A stretch of 64,000 bases of DNA from Actinoplanes sp. TBRC 11911 (lineage in GTDB: Bacteria; Actinomycetota; Actinomycetes; Mycobacteriales; Micromonosporaceae), in assembly GCF_012933445.1 (NCBI RefSeq), contig NZ_JABBNC010000016.1:1-64000 (forward strand). The letters are read 5' to 3'. A program made the translations under genes and the position numbers. The notes beneath the pieces were generated by a model, which saw nothing but the letters and a program-made list of their open reading frames with translations, was not told where the DNA came from and made no database searches. This document shows, one piece after another, positions 50,568 through 59,500 of this stretch (position 1 is the stretch's first letter; every line of letters starts with the position of its first letter).

Positions 50568-51250
50568 CGCGGATCGACCATCATCACACCCACGCCGCGT
50601 ACGGTGTGCAGGAACCGCGGCTGCCGGGCGGTCTCGCCGAGCTTGCGCCGCAGCCAGGAGATGTGCACGTCGATGGTCTGCTCCTCGCCGATGTGGGCCT
50701 GGTTCCACACCTCGCTCATCAGTTCCCGCCGGCTGATCACCTGGCCGACGCGTTGCGCCAGGTACGCCAGGACGTCGAACTCGCGCCGCGTCAGCTGAAG
50801 TGGCTGTCCCGCCAGCGACGCTCGACGCTGCCGCGGATGGATCACCAGTTCGCCCACCGTGATGTCTCTGAGCTGCTGCTCGGTTGTCGCGCGGACCCGG
50901 CGGAGCACCGCGTTGATCCGGGCCAGGATGTGCCCGCCGGAGAACGGCTTGGTCACGTAGTCGTCGGCGCCGGCGCTGAGCAGTTCGATGATGTCCGCTT
51001 CGGAGCGCCGGGCGGTCGCCACGATCACCGGCACGTCGGAGACGGATCGCATCATCTTCAGCGCGTCGGTGCCGTCGATGTCGGGCAGTCCGAGGTCGAG
51101 GATGACCAGATCGGGGCGCTGGTCGGTGACGATCCGGACGGCGGTGGCGGCCCGGTCGACCGGCCGTACGGTGTGGCCGGCCTCGGACAACGCGCGGGTG
51201 AGAGCGGCCGTGATGTTGCGGTCGTCCTCGACCAGCAGGATCAGCGCCAT
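50564..51250 (-). CDS. OmpR-family response regulator
   Basis: 228-aa response regulator: receiver with acidic pocket VEDD (8-10), phosphorylation site Asp52 in VILDLGLPDIDG, and Lys101 in YVTKPF. A C-terminal winged helix (LTRREFDVLAYLAQRVGQVISRRELMSEVW, then DVHISWLRRKLG) follows. Partner of the overlapping kinase gene. ATG 51250 lies 7 bases after a TATGGT -10 element, consistent with a leaderless transcript from a promoter shared divergently with the following plus-strand gene. Confidence 0.94.
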   Translation of the reverse strand: MALILLVEDDRNITAALTRALSEAGHTVRPVDRAATAVRIVTDQRPDLVILDLGLPDIDGTDALKMMRSVSDVPVIVATARRSEADIIELLSAGADDYVTKPFSGGHILARINAVLRRVRATTEQQLRDITVGELVIHPRQRRASLAGQPLQLTRREFDVLAYLAQRVGQVISRRELMSEVWNQAHIGEEQTIDVHISWLRRKLGETARQPRFLHTVRGVGVMMVDPR

Positions 51251-51257
51251 GGCGTAC

Positions 51258-51263
51258 ACCATA
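51258..51263 (-). promoter_or_regulatory. -10 element of the two-component operon
   Basis: TATGGT on the minus strand, 7 bases before ATG 51250 (leaderless). Confidence 0.45.
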
Positions 51264-51287
51264 GAAGGACATGAGATTATCGGTCTC

Positions 51288-51953
51288 GTGCGATCTCTGC
51301 GGTGGGCGCCCGTCGCGGGCTGGTGCGCGGCCACGGCGACCAGCATCGTGCTCGGTTCGGTCGCGTTGATGCCGGTGCTGCGGACGGCGTCGCCCGAGGA
51401 TCAGGCGTTGCCGGCGGTCGGGAGTGGAAGCTTTCCCGCGCCACTGCCCACGCCGAGCGAAAAAGACGATGAAAACACGAAAAATCCGGCGGATGGCGGC
51501 GGCGTTGGCTCGCCGTCCGCAGGTGATCGCTCCGCTGGGGCATCGGACGGCGGTTTCGACGGGACCACGGAAGATCGCGCCGGCACGACCGGTCCCGCCG
51601 GAGCAGGAGGTCCATCTCGGAGCGGCGGGACCACGAGAACCCCCGGCAATGGGACCACGGGAGGTGCGACGACCACCGAGGACGGCTGGACGGTCACGAC
51701 GGCGGGTGACGGCGTACGGACGTACGTGCGCTATTTCCGGGTTGACGGGGGTCAGGCGGTCATCAAGATGACGTCGCGCGGCGTGGTCTCGCTGGTCACC
51801 GCGACCCCGGCGGACGGCTATGCGGTGCAGAAGGTGCAGGACTCCCCCGGCAACCTGGCGGTCTACTTCAACCAGACCAACCACAGCTTCATCATTCACG
51901 CGACGTGGTGGGACGACCGTCCGTTAGCCCAGGTCAGCGAAGTCGGCGGATAG
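51288..51953 (+). CDS. Secreted or membrane-anchored hypothetical protein
   Basis: The 221-aa product has an N-terminal hydrophobic helix (VAGWCAATATSIVLGSVALMPVL, about 9-31), then a Gly/Ser/Thr/Pro-rich linker of about 80 residues. A small C-terminal domain of about 90 residues follows (WTVTTAGDGVRTYVRYFRVDGGQAVIKM ... NLAVYFNQTNHSFIIHATWW). No family is recognised. It is divergent from the response regulator, so it may be a target of that system. GTG 51288 is inferred; an in-frame ATG at 51249 is possible. The 3' end overlaps the convergent SGNH gene by 30 bases. Confidence 0.65.
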   Translation: MRSLRWAPVAGWCAATATSIVLGSVALMPVLRTASPEDQALPAVGSGSFPAPLPTPSEKDDENTKNPADGGGVGSPSAGDRSAGASDGGFDGTTEDRAGTTGPAGAGGPSRSGGTTRTPGNGTTGGATTTEDGWTVTTAGDGVRTYVRYFRVDGGQAVIKMTSRGVVSLVTATPADGYAVQKVQDSPGNLAVYFNQTNHSFIIHATWWDDRPLAQVSEVGG

Positions 51954-52739
51954 TGCGGCGTCGAGTGCTCCGCTGAGCCGGCGGGCGTAGGTCGCGGTGA
52001 GAGAGAACCGGTTGCGATAGACGGTCACGTTGTCGATCACCGGCGGGCAGACCGTGTCGCACAGCCACGGTAGCGCCGAGATGTAGCCGGGGCCGGAATG
52101 ATCGGTCGCCGCACGTGGGCTCGTCGCGCACGCCGGCACGTTGTCCGCGTGCCGGGCCAGGCACTCCGGGGCGCTCTCGCGGAGTACGGGAACGCCGCCG
52201 AGCACCACGACCCTGGACAGCGTGTCCGCGAGCCGACGAACGGGCGTGCCGTTCGCGATCACCACCAACCGAGGGCGCGAGGCCCGGATCTGGCCGATCA
52301 CGTACGCCCGGAACGCGTCACACGCACGGGAGGGCCGCACGGGCAGCCCGACGGCGGGACAGCCCGGCTTGCCGTAGAAGCGCAACCGCCAGTGCCGCCG
52401 CTCGGCGATCGCGCGCATCGCGGGCAGCCACATCCCCGCGTACGAGTCGCCGTAGAGCACCACCTGCACCGCGCTCGCCCGATCCCCGAAGACGCACGGC
52501 TCGATCCGCGAGTCGGCGGGCCCGGCCTCGCACCGGTCGCTGTCGAATCCGACATCCGAAGCCGCGGTCGACAACGGCGGCGTCAGGCCCGGCGGCAGCA
52601 CCCGAATCGCCGACGCCCGGCGCACCGCGGCAACCACCTGCGCGGACGACAACGGCGTCTCGACCGGCACCACGTGCGGCGGGCCCTCCGCACAGCCCGC
52701 GAGCAACGCCAGCACGACCGCCGGTAACGCCCGGTTCAA
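51924..52739 (-). CDS. SGNH-type hydrolase/transferase lipoprotein
   Basis: The 271-aa lipoprotein starts at TTG 52739 with signal LNRALPAVVLALLAGC (lipobox LAGC). The body resembles the SGNH domain fused to acyltransferase-3 enzymes: VVLYGDSYAGMWLPAM (block I Ser), RLVVIANGTP (block III), and a C-terminal PWLCDTVCPPVIDNVTVYRNRFSLTATYARRL with the typical CP and DxxH-like region. In fused enzymes this domain transfers the acyl group to a surface polysaccharide. It overlaps the acyltransferase stop (TTGA), so the two form a split version of the usual fusion. Confidence 0.8.
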   Translation of the reverse strand: MNRALPAVVLALLAGCAEGPPHVVPVETPLSSAQVVAAVRRASAIRVLPPGLTPPLSTAASDVGFDSDRCEAGPADSRIEPCVFGDRASAVQVVLYGDSYAGMWLPAMRAIAERRHWRLRFYGKPGCPAVGLPVRPSRACDAFRAYVIGQIRASRPRLVVIANGTPVRRLADTLSRVVVLGGVPVLRESAPECLARHADNVPACATSPRAATDHSGPGYISALPWLCDTVCPPVIDNVTVYRNRFSLTATYARRLSGALDAALSADFADLG

Positions 52740-53800
52740 GGGGTCGATAACCGCACCAGCGACACCGCCACCGGCGCGGCGACCAGCACGAACGCCACGG
52801 TCACGGTGAGCGAGAGCGGACCGCTCATCCGGCGGATCGGGTTCTCCACGCAGACGTACGTGACCGCGGCCAGTCCCAGGCTGCCGAGAACGAGCAGGGC
52901 CCGCACGAGAGCCGGCAGTGGCGCACCGTACGCCGCCGCGGCGATCACCAGGACCGGCCAGTGCCACAGGTAGAACGGGTAGGCGAGACGGCTCAGCCAC
53001 TGGAGCGGACGCACGCCCAGGAGCGAATCGCCGCGACCCGCCAGCACGAGCATGGTCGCGACGACGGGCAGGGCGGTGGCGTACGGGGGAAGGATTGTGA
53101 AGGTCAGCGCCGCGATCACGATCAACGCCAGCCCGACCGCGGACAGCACCGCACCGAGCCGATACGGGACGCGTTCGAGGCGACCGGCGACCAGCGCCAG
53201 CAGGCACCCGGCGCCGAGCTCCCACACGCAGGTCGCCGACCACGAGAACTGCCAGACCGCGTACGCGAAAGCACCGCCGACAACCGCACCAACCCAGTAG
53301 GGCAGCGCCCACCGGAAGCCGAGCCAGATCAGCACGAGCAGCGCGACCGGCCCGGCAAGCGAGAACTGCACCACGACGGCGAGCGCCGCGAAGTGCTGCA
53401 GGGGTGCGGAGAAGTGAAGGCCCAGCAAAGCCTGCGCGATTTCGTCCCCACCTTGCGGCCCCAGCCAGTGGTATCCGGCGATGACGACGACGATCACGAC
53501 GAGCGACGCGGCGGGCAAGATCCGGCGCGTGCGCCGGCCGAGGAAGGCGGGCAGCGCGAGCCGGCCGGTCCGGTCGACCTCGCGCAGCACCGACGCGGTG
53601 ATCAGGAAGCCGGAGAGTACGAACAGGACGTCGACGCCGAGCGCTCCACCGGCGATGCCGGGCACGCCCGCGTGCGCGAGAACGATCAGCAGGACGGCGA
53701 TCGCGCGCAGGCCTTCGATGTCCGGACGGAATCTCGTCGTCTGCCCGGCGGCCGGGTGGGTCTCGGCCGCCGGGCGGATATCTGATTTCGTCTCCGTCAT
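52736..53800 (-). CDS. Acyltransferase-3 family membrane protein
   Basis: 354-aa integral membrane acyltransferase (OafA/OatA type) with about ten membrane helices. Motif RPDIEGLRAIAVLLIVLAHAG carries the essential His in the first helix, and GVDVLFVLSGFLITASVLREVDRTGRL and FLGRRTRRILPA are the next family blocks. It moves acyl groups across the membrane for O-acylation of cell-surface glycans or lipids; the acceptor is unknown. It ends without the extracellular SGNH domain, which is encoded by the overlapping next gene. Confidence 0.9.
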   Translation of the reverse strand: MTETKSDIRPAAETHPAAGQTTRFRPDIEGLRAIAVLLIVLAHAGVPGIAGGALGVDVLFVLSGFLITASVLREVDRTGRLALPAFLGRRTRRILPAASLVVIVVVIAGYHWLGPQGGDEIAQALLGLHFSAPLQHFAALAVVVQFSLAGPVALLVLIWLGFRWALPYWVGAVVGGAFAYAVWQFSWSATCVWELGAGCLLALVAGRLERVPYRLGAVLSAVGLALIVIAALTFTILPPYATALPVVATMLVLAGRGDSLLGVRPLQWLSRLAYPFYLWHWPVLVIAAAAYGAPLPALVRALLVLGSLGLAAVTYVCVENPIRRMSGPLSLTVTVAFVLVAAPVAVSLVRLSTP

Positions 53801-53983
53801 CGAAGATCACGTTAATGCCTCTAAACCGGACGAAGTGCGGATTCGACCCGAAAGCACGCGTTCAGTGGAGTTTCTCCGAAGGGGCGGTGCGGGACGGAGA
53901 ACTGTGATAAGAATCCGGCCACCCATTGACGAGGGCTGTCACTATCAAGCGCGGGTCACAGAACAATAAAGGGGGGCTGAGTT

Positions 53984-54514
53984 TTGGGTGGATTCGTCGA
54001 CGCGATCCTGAACTTTCCCACCGTTCTCTTCACCCCGCTGCTCATTGTCGTCATCGGATACTGGTGCGTCGTCGCGTTCGGTGGCGCGGAAACCGACCCT
54101 TTCGGCTTACCCATCCTCGTCCCCGCATCCTTGTTCGTCCTGTTCGCCTGGTTCGGCTGCCTGGCCGGCAACGAGTTCGTCCCGGGCTGGTGGGTGTTGC
54201 CGGGCGCTGTCCTGCTCGCCCTACTGCTGACCGTTTCCCTGACCGTCCTGATCAGACGGCTGCTGCCGAAGGGCGCGGAACCGTCCCGCGCAGACTTCGT
54301 CGGGCTGCCCTGCGTGATCCGCACCAGCCGGGTCACCGACACCTTCGGGCAGGCCGAGGTGCATGCCCGCGACGGCTCGTCCGCGATTGTCCAAGTCCGC
54401 CAGACCGGACCGGACGAAATGGGCGCGGGCACCACCGCCCTCATCTACGACGTCGACCCGGACGGGGATTTCTTCTGGGTCATCCCCGCCGACATCGCTA
54501 CGAAGGGTCAATGA
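53984..54514 (+). CDS. NfeD/YqiJ-like membrane protein with OB-fold
   Basis: The 176-aa product has three predicted membrane segments (about 8-31, 43-60, 65-88) followed by a cytoplasmic beta-barrel of OB type (GLPCVIRTSRVTDTFGQAEVHARDGSSAIVQVRQTG). This is the NfeD/YqiJ arrangement that accompanies flotillins. TTG 53984 is preceded by AAAGGGGGG. The next gene, encoding flotillin, starts immediately after the stop codon, so the operon and a membrane complex are likely. Confidence 0.8.
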   Translation: MGGFVDAILNFPTVLFTPLLIVVIGYWCVVAFGGAETDPFGLPILVPASLFVLFAWFGCLAGNEFVPGWWVLPGAVLLALLLTVSLTVLIRRLLPKGAEPSRADFVGLPCVIRTSRVTDTFGQAEVHARDGSSAIVQVRQTGPDEMGAGTTALIYDVDPDGDFFWVIPADIATKGQ

Positions 54515-56506
54515 ATGGACATTGTCTCCACCGGCTTCGGCATAGTGCTCGCCGTCGTCCTGCTCATCGCCATCGGTGTGCTGTTCTTCTTCAGCCGCAT
54601 GTTCCGCAAGGTCGAACAGGGTAAAGCGCTCATCGTGTCCAAGGTGCGTCGCGTCGACGTCACCTTTACCGGCGCGGTCGTGCTGCCGGTGCTGCACCGG
54701 TCCGAGGTGATGGACATTTCGGTGAAGACGATCGAGATCGCGCGGACCGGCCGGGAGGGCCTCATCTGCCGCGACAACATCCGGGCCGACATCCGGATCA
54801 CCTTCTTCGTCCGCGTGAACAAGACCACCGAGGACGTCATCAAGGTGGCGCAGGCGATCGGCACCGCGCGGGCCAGCAACGAGACGACGTTGCAGGAGTT
54901 GTTCAGCGCGAAGTTCTCCGAGGCGCTCAAGACGGTCGGCAAGCAGCTCGACTTCGTGGACCTCTACACCAAGCGGCACCAGTTCCGGGACCAGATCATC
55001 GAGGTGATCGGCACCGACCTCAACGGCTACAGCCTGGAGGACGCGGCGATCGACTTCCTCGAGCAGACGCCGATGCACTCGCTCGACCCGAAGAACATCC
55101 TGGACGCCCAGGGCATCCGGAAGATCACCGAGCTGACCGCGGTGGAGTCGGTGCGCACCAACGACTACCGCCAGAACGAGGCCAAGGAGATCACCCGGCA
55201 GAACGTGGACGCCCGCGAGGCGATCCTCGAGCTGGAGCGCCGGCAGGCCGAGGCGGAGATCAAGCAGCGCCGCGAGATCGAGACCATGCGCGCCCGCGAG
55301 GAGGCGGACATCGCCCTGGCGCAGGCCGAGGAACACCTGCGGGCGGAGACCGCCGTGCTCAAGACCGAGCAGCAGCTCGGCGTGCAAAGCGAGAACAAGG
55401 CGCGCGAGATCGCGGTGGCCGAGAAGAACCGCGAGCGGGTCATCGCGATCGAGAGCGAGCGCATCGAGAAGGACCGCATGCTCGAGGTCATCGGCCGGCA
55501 GCGCGAGACCGAGCTCTCCACCATCTCCAAGAACAAGGAGGTCGAGGGCGAGAGGCGCTCGATCGCCGAGGTGATCCGGGAGCGGATCGCGGTCGAGCGG
55601 ACGGTCGCCGAGCAGGAGGAGAGCATCAAGAAGCTGCGGGTGCTCGAGGAGGCCGAGCGCACCCGGCAGGCGGTCATCATCGCGGCCGAGGCGGAGGCGC
55701 AGGAGGCCCTGGTCAAGGGCATCAAGGCGGCCGAGGCGTCGGAGGCGGCGGCCAAGTTCAAGGCCCGCGAGGAGTTGCTGCTCGCCGAGTCCCGGCAGCA
55801 GGCGGCCGAGCTGGACGCCCGCGCCAAGATCCGGCTGGCCGAGAGCAAGCAGGCGGACGCGGCCGCGTTCGGGCTGGCCGACGTGCAGGTGGCCGAGCGC
55901 AACGCCGAGGTGATCGAGAAGACCGGCCGGGCCGAGGCCGCGGTCGAGCGGGAGAAGGCGCTGGTCGCCGCCGAAGCCATCAAGGAGAAGCTGCTGGGCG
56001 AGGCGGTGGGCCTCGAACAGAAGGCCGGCGCGATGGCGTCGCTGGACGAGGTCACCCGCGCGCACGAGGAATTCCGCCTGCGGCTGGAGATGGAGAAGGA
56101 CGTACGCCTGGCCGGCCTCGACGTGCAGCGGCAGGTCGCCGAGTCGCAGGCCAAGGTGCTGGCCACCGGCCTGGAGAAGGCCGACATCGACATCGTCGGC
56201 GGCGACACCGTCTTCTTCGACAAGCTGCTCGGCTCGATCACCCTCGGCAAGACCGTGGACGGGTTCGTCGAGCACTCGACGGTCGCGCAGAGCATGGGCG
56301 CCCGCTACCTGAACGGCTCGGCCGACTTCGTGCAGGACCTGGGCCGGGTGCTCAGCTCGGTGTCCAGCGCGGACGTCGCCAACCTCAGCGTCGCGGCGTT
56401 CCTCAGCCAGCAGATCAAGGCGGGTGGCAAGGACAGCGAGAAACTGCGTGAGCTGCTGGCCGCGGCCGAGCGGATGGGCATCGCGGACGCCCCGGCGGCG
56501 CGGTGA
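54515..56506 (+). CDS. Flotillin-family protein (YqiK-like)
   Basis: 663-aa flotillin. An N-terminal membrane helix (6-28, GFGIVLAVVLLIAIGVLFFFS) is followed by an SPFH/PHB domain to about 200 (VEQGKALIVSKVRRVDVTFTGAVVLPVLHRSEV). A long Glu/Ala/Arg-rich coiled coil (about 225-500) precedes a C-terminal globular part (DIDIVGGDTVFFDKLLGSITLGKTVDGFV). It organises membrane microdomains. The gene starts directly at the previous stop and its own stop overlaps the ATPase GTG (GTGA). Confidence 0.92.
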   Translation: MDIVSTGFGIVLAVVLLIAIGVLFFFSRMFRKVEQGKALIVSKVRRVDVTFTGAVVLPVLHRSEVMDISVKTIEIARTGREGLICRDNIRADIRITFFVRVNKTTEDVIKVAQAIGTARASNETTLQELFSAKFSEALKTVGKQLDFVDLYTKRHQFRDQIIEVIGTDLNGYSLEDAAIDFLEQTPMHSLDPKNILDAQGIRKITELTAVESVRTNDYRQNEAKEITRQNVDAREAILELERRQAEAEIKQRREIETMRAREEADIALAQAEEHLRAETAVLKTEQQLGVQSENKAREIAVAEKNRERVIAIESERIEKDRMLEVIGRQRETELSTISKNKEVEGERRSIAEVIRERIAVERTVAEQEESIKKLRVLEEAERTRQAVIIAAEAEAQEALVKGIKAAEASEAAAKFKAREELLLAESRQQAAELDARAKIRLAESKQADAAAFGLADVQVAERNAEVIEKTGRAEAAVEREKALVAAEAIKEKLLGEAVGLEQKAGAMASLDEVTRAHEEFRLRLEMEKDVRLAGLDVQRQVAESQAKVLATGLEKADIDIVGGDTVFFDKLLGSITLGKTVDGFVEHSTVAQSMGARYLNGSADFVQDLGRVLSSVSSADVANLSVAAFLSQQIKAGGKDSEKLRELLAAAERMGIADAPAAR

Positions 56507-59500
56507 CGGCCCTCGACGCCGGCACCTACGAGATCCTGCGCGCCCGGCTGGGCGCGCAGGCCAAGGAGCTGGCATCGCGGGCCGACGCGCTGAACGCCCG
56601 CCGGATCGAGACGTTCGGCGGGCGGCAGACGCGGCTGCTCGGCACCGAGCGGATCCGCACCGAGAACAACTGCGTGCCGCGCGACATCGCCGAGGTCGGC
56701 GGCGCGATGCTGTTCGGCTACAACGTCTTCATCGGGCTCAAGGCCGAGACCGCGGTGACCGATGTGTTCTCCGTGCATTCGAGCGCCTTCACCCGGGTGG
56801 ACAAGCCCGGGCTCCTCGACGACCCGGGGTTTCAGCGCGATTTCGCCGAGCTGTACCGGTATTACCGCGACACCCGGCTGCTGCAGCTACGCCGCCTGGA
56901 GGGCCTGTTGCTGGCCGTGTTCCAGACCGGGGCGCGGCCGGACGACTTGAAGGTGTTGCGCTGGCGAGTAACAAATTCGGAAATATCCTATTTGGATAAC
57001 CGAGGCGAGCGCGACCACGTCTTCCCGCCCGCGCACGACTTCGAGTGGACGCCGACCACCCGCGAGCAGCACATCCTGGGCCGCCATCCGCACGTGTCGA
57101 TCGAGGACGAGGTCTTCGTCGAGACGGTCGGCGGCGACCTCACCGTCAAGGTGGAGAACAACACCGAGGACGGGCAGGGCATCTATCACGAGCCCGTCGA
57201 CGAGCCGCTGCAGAGTTTGGCCGACGCCGACATCGCGTACGCAAGGGTCGGGCCGTTGCTCTTGATCCGGATCCTGCCGTATCGCGAGACCACACACCGG
57301 TATCTGGTCTACAACACCCGCACCCGGGACGTGCGGCGGCTCGACGGGATCGGTCAGGCCTGCCGGCGGCTGCCCGAGGACCAGGGGATCATCTTCCCCG
57401 GCGGGTACTACCTGGCCACCGGCGTCGCGAAGACGTTCGACGCGGACACCAGCGACCTCGAGTACGAGCGGGTGGTGCGCTCGGTCAACGGCGAGGACGT
57501 GCTCTACGTCTTCCACGCCCGCGCGGACGGCCGCTACCTGCTGCTGCCGTACAACGTGATCCGCAAAGAGGTCGCCACCCCGATCCCCTGCAACGGGTAC
57601 TCGCTGTTCGACGACGGCACGCTGATCGCGTTCCGGCACGACACCGACGAACCGAGCCGCGTCCACCCCATGCAGATCTGGCAGACCCCGTACGTCTCCG
57701 ACACGTTCGCGGCCGCACAACCGGTCGGCACCGGGCCGCTCGACCGGATCGGCAACGCGGATCTGGTCCGCGGCATCGCCGACGCGCTCTCGGTGACCCG
57801 GATGGTCGACGAAATGACCCCGTCCGGGCCGGTCTTCGAGGCGATCATCGCGGCCTGCACCCGGCTGTTCGACCACTATCACTGGCTCGCCGAGGCCGAC
57901 CTGGAGAATCTCGGCGCCCCGATCACCGACGTCCGGGCGACCGCCGAGCAGGTGCTCGACGAGTTCGAGTCGGTGCAGGCGCTGACTCTCGAGGCCGCCA
58001 CCGCGGTCGAGAAATGCCGCACCGACGCGGACGCGTTGATCCGGCGCGGCCAGGCCGAGGCGCCGACCACGACCGACGGCTGGATCCGGCAGCTCGCCGC
58101 GCTCCGCCAGGCGCAGGGGCACGCGGTGACGCTGCGCGACATGCGGTACGCGGACCTGGACGCGCTGGACGAGATCGAGGCCGCGCTGTCCGCCGCGATC
58201 GACGCCACCGCCCGGCGCGCGGTCGAGTTCCTGAGCCGGTCCGACGCGTTCGAGGGCTACCAGCAGTCCGTCGAGCAGCTGGTCACCGACGCGGCGGCGA
58301 TCCCGACGGTGGCGTCGGGTGACCCGGTTGCCGAGCGCCTCACCGAGCAGGCCGACGGCCTCCGCGTCGTCACCGAGGTGGTCGGCGGGCTGGAGATCGC
58401 CGACGCCACCGTGCGGGTCGCCATCCTGGAACGCATCGGCGAGGTGCTGGGCGGCGTGAACCGGGCCCGCGCCACGCTGGACGGCCGGCGGCGGGAGCTG
58501 GCGTTCGTCGAGGGGCGCGCCGAGTTCGCCGCCGAGTTCGCGCTGCTCGGGCAGTCGGTCACCACCGCGCTCGCGGCCGCCGGGACCCCGGAAAGCTGCG
58601 ACGAGCAGCTCGGCAAGCTGATGCTGCAGGTCGAGGCGCTGGAGTCGCGGTTCGGCGAGTTCGACGACTTCGCTTCGCGGCTCGCGGCCAAGCGCGCCGA
58701 GGTTTATGAGGCGTTCGCGGGTCGCCGGCAGAGCTTGCTCGACGAACGGACCCGGCGGGCCGCACGGCTCACGGCGTCCGCGTCACGCACGCTCGACACG
58801 ATCCAGCGGCGGATTGCGACACTGTCCACGCTGGACGAGGTCAATACGTACTTCGCGACCGATCCGATGGTCGCCAAGGTGCGGTCGGTGGCCGACGATC
58901 TGCGCGAGCTCGGCGAGACCGTACGCGCCGAGGAACTGGACGGCCGGGTCAAGGCCGCGCGGCAGGAGGCCGGGCGGGCGCTGCGGGACCGGCTGGACCT
59001 CTACGGCGCGGACGGCACGACGATCCGGCTGGGCCGGCACACGTTCGCGGTGAACACCCAGGCGATCGAGCTGACCGTGGTGCCGGACGGGACGTTCGCG
59101 ATCACCGGCACCGATTATCGGGCGCCGATCCGGGACACCGCGTTCGTCGAGGCGACCCGGCCCTTCTGGGAGCAGCCGCTGATCTCCGAGGACCCCACGA
59201 CGTACCGGGCCGAGCATCTGGCCGGCGCGATCTTCGCCGCGGATCCGGCGGGTGCGGCGGCCGCGCTGGCCGATGGGTCGCTCCGCGCTCTCGTACGCCG
59301 GGAGGCCGATGCCCGCCTGGAGGAGGGGTACGAGCGGGGTGTGCACGACGCCGACGCCACCGTGATCCTGTCCGCGGTGATCCGGCTGTATTCGGCGGCC
59401 GGATTGCTACGGTTTACGCCGGGTACGCGGGTTGCGGCGCAGTTGTTCTGGGCGTTTGAGACTTCGCCTGAGCAGCGTACGGCGTGGACTGTGCGGGCGT

